Below are positions 55,816 through 63,999 of a stretch of DNA of 64,000 bases, in pieces. How positions within the stretch are numbered: position 1 is the stretch's first letter; every line of letters begins with the position of its first letter. The notes under the pieces were generated by a model. That model did no database searches. It was not told the DNA's origin and worked only from the letters and a program-made list of their open reading frames with translations. The DNA is taken from positions 186,001 through 250,000 of the forward strand of contig NZ_MSTQ01000003.1 in the NCBI RefSeq assembly GCF_001945365.1, given 5' to 3'. Made by a program: the position numbers and the translations under genes. The DNA comes from Pseudomonas reinekei (GTDB lineage: Bacteria > Pseudomonadota > Gammaproteobacteria > Pseudomonadales > Pseudomonadaceae).

Positions 55816-56834
55816 GTCTGATTCAACGCATCGACGCCCTCTTGCCACAGACTCAATGCGGCAAGTGCGGCCATCCCGGATGCAAACCGTACGCCGAAGG
55901 CATCGCCAGCGGCGAGCCCATCAACAAGTGCCCACCGGGCGGCAGTGAAACCATCAACGCCCTGGCCCAATTGCTGAACGTGCCGGTGCTGGAACTGGAC
56001 GTGAGCCGTGGTTCGGCCCCGGCGCAAATAGCCTATATTCGCGAAGCCGAATGCATTGGCTGCACCAAGTGCATCCAGGCTTGCCCTGTCGACGCCATCG
56101 TCGGCGCGGCGAAACTGATGCACACGGTGATCGTCGACGAATGCACCGGTTGCGATCTCTGCGTGGCGCCGTGCCCGGTCGATTGCATCGAAATGCGCCC
56201 GTTGCCGATCGCCACGGTTTTACCGATTGTGGGGGGGCTGGCGTTCAGCCTTGATGAGCTAAGAGCCCGTGCCGCCAAACGCGATCATGCACGTCGCCGG
56301 TTCGAACAACGCAACACCCGTTTGCAACGTGAAGAAGAACAGAAAGCAGCCGATCGCCAGGCACGCTTGCAGCGAGCACCGCAGCCCATTGAACCGACTC
56401 TCGACCCGGTGCAAGCGGCCCTTGAACGCGTCCGCGCCCAGAAAGCGGCGAATGCCGATGCGGCGCTGAAGAAAGCCAGGATCGATGTCGCGATGAGCCG
56501 GGCTCAATTGCACAAATCGCTGAAAGCCTTCGGCCATCCGCCAACCTTTGAACAGCAATCGCAACTCATCGTCCTGCAACAGCAGTTCGAAGCGGCAGAA
56601 CGGACCCTGGCGCAGCTGGAGAGCGTTGCACCGCCGGCCCCAGTTCAGGTCCCGGCAACACCGGCAGCTGCGACCAAGGACGCCGAGTTGAAACGGGCAA
56701 AAATCCAGCTGGCCATGCGCCGCGCCGAACTGAAAAAAGCGCAAAACAGCGAAGCATCCGCCGATCAGATCGAAGCCCTGCAGCGTGCACTCAGCGAGGC
56801 CGAACGTCAGGTGCAAGCCTATGCCATCCCTTGA
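55812..56834 (+). CDS. rnfB: RnfB-like ferredoxin subunit, no N-terminal anchor, long helical tail
   Basis: Protein of 340 residues. The N-terminal [4Fe-4S] motif (CGKCGHPGC ... KCPPGG) and two ferredoxin motifs ([12 protein letters not shown] and [12 protein letters not shown]) are intact to about residue 125. Classical RnfB (about 190 residues) begins with a membrane helix; here residue 1 starts directly at [15 protein letters not shown], so the protein may be soluble or held by partners. From about 150 to 340 there is a charged coiled-coil/Ala-Lys-Gln tail with internal repeats ([46 protein letters not shown]) like the tail of RnfC. The start overlaps rnfA by 4 nt; the end overlaps rnfD by 14 nt. 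Confidence 0.85.
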   Translation: MSLIQRIDALLPQTQCGKCGHPGCKPYAEGIASGEPINKCPPGGSETINALAQLLNVPVLELDVSRGSAPAQIAYIREAECIGCTKCIQACPVDAIVGAAKLMHTVIVDECTGCDLCVAPCPVDCIEMRPLPIATVLPIVGGLAFSLDELRARAAKRDHARRRFEQRNTRLQREEEQKAADRQARLQRAPQPIEPTLDPVQAALERVRAQKAANADAALKKARIDVAMSRAQLHKSLKAFGHPPTFEQQSQLIVLQQQFEAAERTLAQLESVAPPAPVQVPATPAAATKDAELKRAKIQLAMRRAELKKAQNSEASADQIEALQRALSEAERQVQAYAIP

Positions 56835-57807
56835 GTCAGTTGACGATCGCTTGCAGCAGGCGATGAAACGGGTACTGCTGGCCACCCTGCCGGGAACATT
56901 GATGATGTTCTGGCTGTATGGTTGGGGCGTGTTGATCAATCTGATTCTGGCCAGCGTCGCAGCACTGACGATCGAAGCAGCGATGTTGCGGTTGCGCCAG
57001 CGGCCGCTCAGGGCAAGCTTGAGCGACGGTAGCGCTTTCGTCAGCGCGACGCTGCTGGCCCTTGCTCTGCCTCCCTATTGTCCGTGGTGGCTGACCGTCA
57101 GCGCCGCCGCGTTCGCGATGGTGTTCGGCAAGCACTTGTATGGCGGTGTCGGAACCAATCCGTTCAATCCGGCGATGCTTGGCTTTGCGCTGGTGCTAGT
57201 GACCTTTCCTCAACAAATGACCCATTGGCCGTCATCCCACGGGATGGATCTAACGAATGGTTTGCAACAGATCTTTGGCTTCGGACAGACACCTGACGCG
57301 TGGGTCCGCGCTACGGCGCTGGACAGTCTGCGGGTCAACAAAAGCCTGACGATGGACGAACTGTTTTCGGCGAGCCCGGCGTTTGGTCACTTCGGCGGTC
57401 GTGGTGTGGAGTGGGTGAACCTGGCGTTCCTTGCCGGTGGCGCATTCCTGCTGCATCGGAAAGTTTTCAGCTGGCATGCACCGGTTGGCATGCTGGCGAG
57501 CCTGTTCTTTATCAGCCTGCTGTGCTGGAACGGAACGGGCTCCGATTCCCATGGCTCACCGCTGTTCCAACTGCTCACCGGCGCAACCATGCTGGGGGCA
57601 TTTTTTATTGTTACGGAACCGGTATCCGGCCCGAAAAGCCCCTTAGCGCGCCTGTTGTTCGGCGTCGGCGTCGGACTGCTGACCTACCTGATTCGCACGT
57701 GGGGCGGTTACCCGGACGGCGTGGCCTTTGCGGTGTTGTTGATGAACCTCTGCGTCCCCGCGCTGGAGAGGCTTGCTGTCGCCAGGCAGGAGCGCAGCGC
57801 ATCATGA
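56821..57807 (+). CDS. rnfD: RnfD-like membrane FMN subunit
   Basis: Inner-membrane protein of 328 residues with about eight to ten helices, RnfD/NqrB family. The conserved blocks [33 protein letters not shown] and [16 protein letters not shown] are intact. The probable covalent-FMN threonine is in VRATALDSL. The start at 56821 lies inside the end of rnfB (14-nt overlap); the end overlaps rnfG by 4 nt. No rnfC gene lies between rnfB and rnfD, where it stands in known rnf operons. Confidence 0.88.
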   Translation: MPSLESVDDRLQQAMKRVLLATLPGTLMMFWLYGWGVLINLILASVAALTIEAAMLRLRQRPLRASLSDGSAFVSATLLALALPPYCPWWLTVSAAAFAMVFGKHLYGGVGTNPFNPAMLGFALVLVTFPQQMTHWPSSHGMDLTNGLQQIFGFGQTPDAWVRATALDSLRVNKSLTMDELFSASPAFGHFGGRGVEWVNLAFLAGGAFLLHRKVFSWHAPVGMLASLFFISLLCWNGTGSDSHGSPLFQLLTGATMLGAFFIVTEPVSGPKSPLARLLFGVGVGLLTYLIRTWGGYPDGVAFAVLLMNLCVPALERLAVARQERSAS

Positions 57808-58415
57808 ATCGTGCGTCGAGCATTGCGATCCTGATCTTACTGGGCACTTCTGGCGCAGGTCTGACCTATATCGCGCAACACAGCAGCGCGCCACGTATCG
57901 TCGCCGAACAGCGCTTGATCGACAGTCGCAACCTGCTTGACCTGCTTCCCTCCGACAGCTACGACAATCAGCCTCTGGATCAGCCGCTTACGCTCGAAAA
58001 CACCGCGCTGGGCAGTAGTACCCTGCTGGCCGGCTATCGAGCGACAAAAAGCGGAAAACCCTATGCCGTATTGCTGCGCAGCCAGACTCTAGGTTACGCA
58101 GGCGCCATCGATCTGCTGATTGCCATCGACGAAAACGCCAGGTTAATCGGTGTCAAAACCCTCAAGCAAACGGAAACCCCGGGGCTCGGTGCGCGAATCG
58201 CCGACTGGCCCAACACCTGGCTTCAATCCTTTACCGGCAAGTCTCGTTCCGATCCTGACGATAAAGGCTGGGCCTTGAAAAAGGATCGTGGACAATTCGA
58301 TCAGATGGCGGGAGCGACCATCACTTCCAGAGCGGTAATCAACGCCACCCACGATGCACTTCGCTACTTTGATGATCATCGGCAGCAACTGCTCGGGAGC
58401 GCGCCCCATGAGTAA
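57804..58415 (+). CDS. rnfG: RnfG-like FMN-binding subunit
   Basis: Mostly periplasmic protein of 203 residues with one N-terminal anchor (SSIAILILLGTSGAGLTYIA) and the FMN domain (GYAGAIDLLIAIDENARLIGVKTLKQTETPGLG). The covalent FMN site is FDQMAGATITSRAV, in which threonine is kept but the usual leading Ser/Thr is Ala. It overlaps rnfD by 4 nt (ATGA) and rnfE by 8 nt. Confidence 0.88.
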   Translation: MNRASSIAILILLGTSGAGLTYIAQHSSAPRIVAEQRLIDSRNLLDLLPSDSYDNQPLDQPLTLENTALGSSTLLAGYRATKSGKPYAVLLRSQTLGYAGAIDLLIAIDENARLIGVKTLKQTETPGLGARIADWPNTWLQSFTGKSRSDPDDKGWALKKDRGQFDQMAGATITSRAVINATHDALRYFDDHRQQLLGSAPHE

Positions 58416-58995
58416 ATCATCATTACTGCCGTGCTCATTGATGCTGACGCCACTCATTGGCGCCACCACTTTATTGGTGAACGCACTGGGCCTGTGGCTG
58501 ATGTTCGTTGTGGTGATTACCTCGTTCGGCCTGGGTATGAACGCTTTGCGACCACGCTTGCTTGGGGCGACACGTTTGTGGGCAAGCGTACTGCTCGCGG
58601 CGATGCTGACCAGTTGTGCAGAACTCGGCGCGCAGGTGTGGTCACTGCAATGGCATCAGCAGACAGGCATCTATAGCGCATTGCTCGCTTTGCAATGTGT
58701 CGTGCTGGAGCAAAACAAGTTCTTTCAGCTCAACTGGAGAGATCGCCTGCGCGTGTATGGGCTGTTCGGTGTTGCGATGGTGGGCCTGAGCCTGCTGCGA
58801 GAATTCATTGGATACGGGACACTTGGCCACCACCTGTCGTGGTTGCTGGTTACGACGCAAGCACAATGGCAGGGTTGGGTGCTGACCGCCGACGGCGGTT
58901 TACGCCTGGCTACACTGGCCCCCGGCGGCTTTATTCTCTTGGGTTTGCTGATCGCCGCATGGCAAGCCTGGCATCGCCCGCCACCTTCACACTGA
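58408..58995 (+). CDS. rnfE: RnfE-like membrane subunit, one cluster cysteine missing
   Basis: Inner-membrane protein of 195 residues, homologous to RnfE/RsxE/NqrD (TTLLVNALGLWLMF; REFIGYGTLG; LATLAPGGFILLGLLIAAW). The usual cluster cysteine in LCPLLAV reads LTPLIGA here, while the second one (LQCVVL) is kept. Together with RnfA, only one of the four classical [2Fe-2S] ligand cysteines remains. The start at 58408 overlaps rnfG by 8 nt; the longer frame to 58354 is rejected. The nth gene follows 25 nt later. Confidence 0.85.
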   Translation: MSKSSLLPCSLMLTPLIGATTLLVNALGLWLMFVVVITSFGLGMNALRPRLLGATRLWASVLLAAMLTSCAELGAQVWSLQWHQQTGIYSALLALQCVVLEQNKFFQLNWRDRLRVYGLFGVAMVGLSLLREFIGYGTLGHHLSWLLVTTQAQWQGWVLTADGGLRLATLAPGGFILLGLLIAAWQAWHRPPPSH

Positions 58996-59020
58996 CCGTC
59001 TTCGAGGAAACGCACAGCCC

Positions 59021-59659
59021 ATGAATGCTGCAAAACGTCTGGAAATATTCCGCAGGCTGCATGAAGACAACCCGGAACCAAAGACCGAACTGGCTTACTC
59101 CTCACCGTTCGAATTGCTGATCGCGGTCATTCTTTCGGCGCAATCGACCGATGTCGGGGTTAACAAAGCCACCGCAAAACTGTTTCCGGTCGCCAACACC
59201 CCTGCTGCGATCTACGCGCTGGGCGTTGAAGGGTTGTCGGAATACATCAAGACCATAGGACTGTTCAACAGCAAGGCGAAGAACGTCATCGAGACCTGCC
59301 GCCTGTTGGTCGAACGCCATGCAGGTGAAGTACCGCAAACCCGAGAGGAACTGGAAGCCTTGCCCGGCGTAGGCCGCAAGACTGCCAACGTCGTGCTCAA
59401 TACTGCGTTCCGGCAGCTGACCATGGCGGTGGACACCCATATTTTCCGGGTCAGCAACCGCACCGGCATTGCGCCTGGCAAGAATGTCGTTGAAGTCGAG
59501 CACAAGCTGATGAAGTTTGTGCCCAAACAGTACCTGCTCGATTCCCATCACTGGCTGATCCTGCACGGGCGCTATGTCTGCCTGGCCCGCAAGCCTCGTT
59601 GCGGCAGCTGCCGTATCGAAGACTTGTGCGAATACAAGCATAAGACCTCCGACGATTGA
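59021..59659 (+). CDS. nth: Endonuclease III
   Basis: DNA glycosylase/AP lyase of 212 residues for oxidised pyrimidines. The helix-hairpin-helix is LPGVGRKTANVVL with catalytic Lys, the catalytic Asp is in AVDTHIFRVSNR, and the [4Fe-4S] ligands are C-x6-C-x2-C-x5-C near the C-terminus. It follows the rnf-like operon as in other gammaproteobacteria. Confidence 0.97.
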   Translation: MNAAKRLEIFRRLHEDNPEPKTELAYSSPFELLIAVILSAQSTDVGVNKATAKLFPVANTPAAIYALGVEGLSEYIKTIGLFNSKAKNVIETCRLLVERHAGEVPQTREELEALPGVGRKTANVVLNTAFRQLTMAVDTHIFRVSNRTGIAPGKNVVEVEHKLMKFVPKQYLLDSHHWLILHGRYVCLARKPRCGSCRIEDLCEYKHKTSDD

Positions 59660-59764
59660 GGTTCTATTAGAATTGTTGATTCACGATTGAAAAAATCTTT
59701 TTTACCCGCCAGAGGATTGTCGATATAAGGACCCCCAAAGGCCTTCTTAGCCTGGAGTAACTAA

Positions 59765-59944
59765 ATGAGCACTGGCAAAGAGCAATTGGACATAGAAGAC
59801 GACTTCACACCCGTCGAGGCTGATGACGCCGAGCCGGTGGTTGAAGTAGCCAAAACCAACCTGAGCAAACGCCGTACCATCGACAATCTGCTGGAGGAGC
59901 GCCGACTGCAAAAGCAATTGGCCGATTACGATTTTGACTTATGA
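59765..59944 (+). CDS. PA3496-type small protein
   Basis: Protein of 59 residues, MSTGKEQLDIEDDFTPVE... ending KQLADYDFDL: acidic N-terminal half, then a basic amphipathic stretch (NLSKRRTIDNLLEERRLQKQL). It follows nth as PA3496 does in P. aeruginosa; that family is labelled a putative envelope-integrity protein. GGAG lies 7 nt upstream. It has no signal peptide. Function is not established. Confidence 0.8.
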   Translation: MSTGKEQLDIEDDFTPVEADDAEPVVEVAKTNLSKRRTIDNLLEERRLQKQLADYDFDL

Positions 59945-59950
59945 CACCTG

Positions 59951-59976
59951 AAAGCCTCCCTAAACGGAGGCTTTTT
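59951..59976 (+). terminator. Intrinsic terminator after the PA3496-type gene
   Basis: AAAGCCTCC / GGAGGCTTT (59951-59959 and 59966-59974) with a 6-nt loop and T-tract. Confidence 0.85.
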
Positions 59977-60028
59977 ACTTTGTGCTGAACCGTGATAAGT
60001 GCCCGCTTATCGCGCATCAACACCGGAA

Positions 60029-60655
60029 TCAGACAAGTCCATTGCGCTGAGCCAGCTCGATCAGGTCAACCAAGGAACGCGCGTTGAGCTTTAATAACAG
60101 CCGTGTCTTGTAAGTACTCACGGTTTTGTTGCTGAGGAACATTCCATCGGCAATCTCCTTGTTGGTCTTGCCTCTGGCCAACTGCTGCAGAACCATCATC
60201 TCCCGCCCCGACAGGCGATCTACCATTTCGGCTTCACTGGCGTTCCCCAGACTGGCCCGAACGGTGTGCAACGCTTGATTGGGAAAATAACTGTAACCCG
60301 ACAGTACTGCTTTTATTGCACTGAGCAACTCCGTCAGGTCCTGCTGTTTGCAAACATACCCTGCGGCTCCGGATTGCATGCATCGCATGGAGAAATGCCC
60401 AGGCGCCTGAGAGGTCAATATCAACACTTTCATCGGCAGTGCTGCCGAACTCAATCGCGCGATAACTTCCAGGCCATCGAGTTTCGGTATTCCAATATCC
60501 AGAATGACAATATCCGGCATTTGTTCACGGGCAAGTTGTAATGCATCCACGCCATTGTCTGTTTCAGCAACGACTTCGTAGCCATGACGTTCCATCAGCA
60601 TACGCACCGCAAGACGAATGACGGGGTGATCATCCACGATCAGCACTTTATTCAT
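60029..60655 (-). CDS. NarL/FixJ-type (LuxR C-terminal) response regulator
   Basis: Regulator of 208 residues. The receiver has phospho-acceptor Asp in IVILDIGIPKLDGL and the conserved Lys in GYVCKQQDLTEL. The C-terminal LuxR-type helix-turn-helix is LSGREMMVLQQLARGKTNKEIADGM. It resembles the RocA/BvgA group, which often controls fimbriae or surface genes. No sensor gene lies beside it. The start at 60655 (MNKVLIVDDHP) is preferred over 60667. The gap up to the next gene is the AT-rich island. Confidence 0.9.
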   Translation of the reverse strand: MNKVLIVDDHPVIRLAVRMLMERHGYEVVAETDNGVDALQLAREQMPDIVILDIGIPKLDGLEVIARLSSAALPMKVLILTSQAPGHFSMRCMQSGAAGYVCKQQDLTELLSAIKAVLSGYSYFPNQALHTVRASLGNASEAEMVDRLSGREMMVLQQLARGKTNKEIADGMFLSNKTVSTYKTRLLLKLNARSLVDLIELAQRNGLV

Positions 60656-61211
60656 GGGCAAGTCCAATTTTCGCTGTTCGAATTTTTAGAGCCAGCACAA
60701 TAGCCTAGTCGTTTCCCCCATGGCATGCCGCACCCCCCGGACACCTACAGCGAAAGACATTCCCTACAAACATCGAGGATTAGTCTTACAAAAAACCCTC
60801 GAACTCTGCGTTTCGAAAACTGTATCAGCGTCGAGCACGCCCGTTTTCACGGTGTTTTTTTGTTTCAATTCATAACAAATAACAGCGGCATTTCCCTCGC
60901 TATCGCATCCGGCGGACGACCTGAACGCTATTACCCCCCTGAAAGTAACAACTGCATTCGATACCCATCGCTGACAAGAGAAATATCACACAACAAGTTC
61001 AACTCACTCTTACAGAAAAAAACAGAACTTTAGCAATCATTAAAAACAGGAACCCAAGTAGATACAAACAGGGTATATTTTGATAAACCCGGAAAACAAG
61101 GCGCAATGGACAAAACATCAACCCAACTTCATAAGCAACCAAACATTAACAGCACCCAACCACAAAAACATTAACCACTAGAGAAAAGACAAATCAAAAT
61201 GAGTAAAAAAC
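60656..61211. other. AT-rich intergenic region upstream of the island gene
   Basis: About 555 bp without a convincing gene. A plus-strand frame (60725-61033) is open, but has no ribosome site and atypical residue content. From about 60770 on, A-rich runs dominate (aacaagttcaact, aaaaaaacagaac, aaaacaaggcgc), in clear contrast to the flanking genes. It probably carries the promoters of the response regulator and of the island gene, and may be silenced by an H-NS-like protein. Confidence 0.5.
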
Positions 61212-61856
61212 ATGAAAAAACCCAAAGAAAAAATTGTAAACCCCATCACCGTTATCGCGATATTCGCAACGCTGTCTGAAACTTCGGCGGCAATCACATT
61301 ACCCTTTCTGGATAACGAGGAAAGGGAAATCTACATATGGTTTCTAATTTCCTTTCCTTTTTATTTGCTTCTTCTTTTCTTTGTCACACTCAACTTTAAC
61401 TACCGGTCGCTGTACGCACCTTCCGATTATGAAAAGGGCGAACACTTCATAGAGGTTCTTGGTGATATGGATCACCGGGAAAGTGAATCAGCAGATGTTC
61501 GTCCGGCGTCGCGCGCCCCTACCGCACAGGCTCCACCGGACGACAACGCCACCGGGATGGATTTCTTTGGTGAACAAGCTGTTCAGTTGCCCGAATCAGC
61601 AAGCGATCTGCGCATCATTGATGCGCGCCATATCCACAAAAGGTCCGAACTCGGCGCCTTGTGTCCGGAAATACAACACTCACGCGAAAAACAACTTCAC
61701 ATCATTTTATTTATCGCAGACACAAAATCGGAAAAATGGCTCAAGGAAAGCGTATTCAACCTTTCCAGACAGGCAGGCAAACGCAACCGCGCTACTTTCT
61801 TCGCTATTTACAACTTGAGTTCATGGAAAGTGACAATCATTAAAACTTGCCACTGA
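61212..61856 (+). CDS. Unrecognised membrane protein in an AT-rich island
   Basis: Protein of 214 residues with atypical AT-rich codon use. Two N-terminal hydrophobic segments (about 10-31 and 39-63, IYIWFLISFPFYLLLLFFV) are followed by a short stretch TLNFNYRSLYAPSDYEKGEHF. I recall similar IWF-FP-LFF-LY-APSD modules at the N-terminus of other bacterial proteins with varied soluble tails, but cannot name a family. The C-terminal part (about 85-214) is hydrophilic, then mixed beta/alpha (LHIILFIADTKSEKW, ATFFAIYNL). ATG 61212 lies 13 nt after a short out-of-frame ORF start (61199), and its ribosome site is weak. Confidence 0.55.
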   Translation: MKKPKEKIVNPITVIAIFATLSETSAAITLPFLDNEEREIYIWFLISFPFYLLLLFFVTLNFNYRSLYAPSDYEKGEHFIEVLGDMDHRESESADVRPASRAPTAQAPPDDNATGMDFFGEQAVQLPESASDLRIIDARHIHKRSELGALCPEIQHSREKQLHIILFIADTKSEKWLKESVFNLSRQAGKRNRATFFAIYNLSSWKVTIIKTCH

Positions 61857-61954
61857 CGGATACCACTCAACGGTGATGTCACGGAGGGGGGTAACCCGCA
61901 GGAAACGAAAAAAATCGTGTTATAGAAATATCAGTTGGACCAGGCTTTTTTCAA

Positions 61955-61987
61955 ATTTGTGGCCTCCTCAATGAGGAGGCCACAAAT
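61955..61987. terminator. Long perfect hairpin downstream of argG
   Basis: ATTTGTGGCCTCCTC-AAT-GAGGAGGCCACAAAT, a 15-bp perfect stem, lies 20 nt after the argG stop and also downstream of the island gene. It is not followed by a T-tract on the minus strand, so it may be Rho-assisted or a 3' stabiliser. Confidence 0.7.
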
Positions 61988-62007
61988 CCATTACCGGCTC
62001 AAAGGTC

Positions 62008-63225
62008 TCAGAACAGCTTGCGACCCTTGTTCGCCGCAATGCGCATGCGCAGGGCGTTGAGCTTGATGAAGCCCGCCGCGTCGGCCTGGTTATACGCGCC
62101 GCCATCTTCTTCGAAGGTGGCAATGTTGGCGTCGAACAGCGACTCATCGGACTTGCGACCGGTGACGATCACATTGCCCTTGTACAGCTTCAGGCGAACG
62201 ACGCCGTTCACGTGAGCCTGGGACGCATCGATCATCTGTTGCAGCATCAGACGCTCAGGGCTCCACCAGTAACCGGTGTAGATCAGGCTGGCGTACTTGG
62301 GCATCAGCTCGTCTTTGAGGTGAGCGACTTCGCGGTCCAGTGTGATCGACTCGATCGCACGGTGGGCGCGCAGCATGATGGTGCCGCCTGGGGTTTCGTA
62401 GCAGCCGCGGGATTTCATGCCCACGTAACGGTTCTCGACGATGTCGAGACGACCGATGCCATGTTCGCCACCGATACGGTTCAGCGTCGCCAGCACGGTG
62501 GCCGGAGTCATTTCGACGCCGTCCAGTGCCACGATGTCGCCGTTGCGGTAGGTCAGTTCCAGGTACTGCGGCTTGTCAGGCGCCTTCTCCGGGGAGACGG
62601 TCCAGCGCCACATGTCTTCTTCGTGCTCGGTCCAGGTGTCTTCCAGCACGCCGCCTTCATAGGAGATGTGCAGCAGGTTGGCATCCATCGAGTACGGGGA
62701 TTTTTTCTTGCCGTGGCGCTCGATAGGGATTGCATGCTTCTCGGCATAATCCATCAGCTTCTCGCGGGACAGCAGGTCCCACTCGCGCCATGGAGCAATC
62801 ACTTTCACGCCTGGTTTCAAGGCGTAGGCGCCCAGTTCGAAACGAACCTGGTCGTTGCCTTTGCCGGTGGCGCCGTGGGAAATGGCGTCAGCGCCGGTTT
62901 CGTTGGCGATTTCAATCAGACGTTTGGCGATCAGCGGACGTGCGATGGAAGTACCCAGCAGGTACTCGCCTTCGTAAACGGTGTTGGCGCGGAACATCGG
63001 GAATACGAAATCACGTACGAACTCTTCGCGCAGGTCGTCGATGTAGATTTCTTTGACGCCCATGGCCTGAGCCTTGGCGCGTGCAGGTTCCACCTCTTCG
63101 CCCTGACCCAGGTCAGCGGTAAAGGTCACCACTTCACAGTTATAAGTATCCTGCAGCCACTTGAGGATCACCGAAGTGTCCAGGCCGCCGGAATACGCCA
63201 GAACGACCTTGTTTACGTCCGCCAT
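62008..63225 (-). CDS. argG: Argininosuccinate synthase
   Basis: Cytoplasmic enzyme of 405 residues that joins citrulline and aspartate in arginine synthesis. The P-loop is [16 protein letters not shown], with [13 protein letters not shown] and [13 protein letters not shown] further on, the family's substrate-binding blocks. It is last before the motY gene; the 129-bp gap has no clear element. Full length. Confidence 0.98.
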   Translation of the reverse strand: MADVNKVVLAYSGGLDTSVILKWLQDTYNCEVVTFTADLGQGEEVEPARAKAQAMGVKEIYIDDLREEFVRDFVFPMFRANTVYEGEYLLGTSIARPLIAKRLIEIANETGADAISHGATGKGNDQVRFELGAYALKPGVKVIAPWREWDLLSREKLMDYAEKHAIPIERHGKKKSPYSMDANLLHISYEGGVLEDTWTEHEEDMWRWTVSPEKAPDKPQYLELTYRNGDIVALDGVEMTPATVLATLNRIGGEHGIGRLDIVENRYVGMKSRGCYETPGGTIMLRAHRAIESITLDREVAHLKDELMPKYASLIYTGYWWSPERLMLQQMIDASQAHVNGVVRLKLYKGNVIVTGRKSDESLFDANIATFEEDGGAYNQADAAGFIKLNALRMRIAANKGRKLF

Positions 63226-63354
63226 GCCATCACTCCACGGGGTTCTACGGAAAGCCGGGAAGTCTACCGCTCATGCAGGATAATTTACAGTGGCGCGACA
63301 GCTTATGACGACGAAGCGACAGATTATGTCGAGAGCGCGACGATGACCGGTAAG

Positions 63355-63999
63355 TCAGGAACTCGCCGAAGAGGCCGGTTTTACGGCTTGAGGCGCCACC
63401 TGCTCGGGGGGCGCGCCGCGCTCAAGGCGTATGGCCACACGACGGTTTTTCGATCGGTTGGCGTTGTTGATATTGGGCGCCAGCGGATATCGCTCGCCAT
63501 GGAAGCGCATGGTGATCTGCGATTCCAGAATCCCGTTGGCCTTGAAAAACTCCATCACGGCCAGGGCGCGACGCCGCGACAGGTCGCGATTGGTCAGGCG
63601 GTTGCCGCTGTTGTCGGAATGGCCGTCGAGCTCGATGTGGTTAACCGTCGGATCAGCCTTCATGTACGCCAGCATCACCTGCAGCTTGGCTTTTGCCGCC
63701 GCATCCAGATCTATACCGCCGCCAGGGAAGCCGACTTCGGACTGTTTCACCTGATCGAAATTCTGCGGCAACAATTTGGCCACACAGCCCTGATAATCGG
63801 CGAACGCCTTGTTGAACCTGACCGGCAACAAACGTACTTCCGATACCCGGCCATCCCCCGAAGAGTGCCGCACCACCGGGCTGCGACCGTCAATCAGACC
63901 GCTGATCAGCCGTCCGGCCTGCGCTTGCGAGCTGTTGAACAGCACATTGCCGCTGCCGATCCGCACTGAGCCCAGATTGATGTCACCCCGCCCCGGTTG
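63355..63999 (-). CDS. motY: MotY-like flagellar T-ring/OmpA-domain protein, 5' end beyond the window
   Basis: Open frame up to the window edge (about 215 residues visible). The middle FRKAFADYQ-like piece is NKAFADYQGCVAKLLPQNFDQVKQS, typical of MotY. The C-terminal OmpA/MotB peptidoglycan-binding part has IELDGHSDNSGNRLTNRDLSRRRA and NRSKNRRVAIRLER. MotY holds the stator ring of sodium- or proton-driven polar flagella. It stands upstream of argG, as PA3526 does next to PA3525. The N-terminal signal and start are outside. Confidence 0.85.
   Translation of the reverse strand, partial: QPGRGDINLGSVRIGSGNVLFNSSQAQAGRLISGLIDGRSPVVRHSSGDGRVSEVRLLPVRFNKAFADYQGCVAKLLPQNFDQVKQSEVGFPGGGIDLDAAAKAKLQVMLAYMKADPTVNHIELDGHSDNSGNRLTNRDLSRRRALAVMEFFKANGILESQITMRFHGERYPLAPNINNANRSKNRRVAIRLERGAPPEQVAPQAVKPASSASS

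Noticed and set aside
60725..61033. 102-codon frame in the AT-rich gap
   Set aside because: No ribosome site, atypical residue mix and no recognisable domain; most likely chance.
62212..63969. Long plus-strand frame across argG and motY
   Set aside because: It is antisense to two well-supported genes and without a credible start. The open state follows from GC bias.
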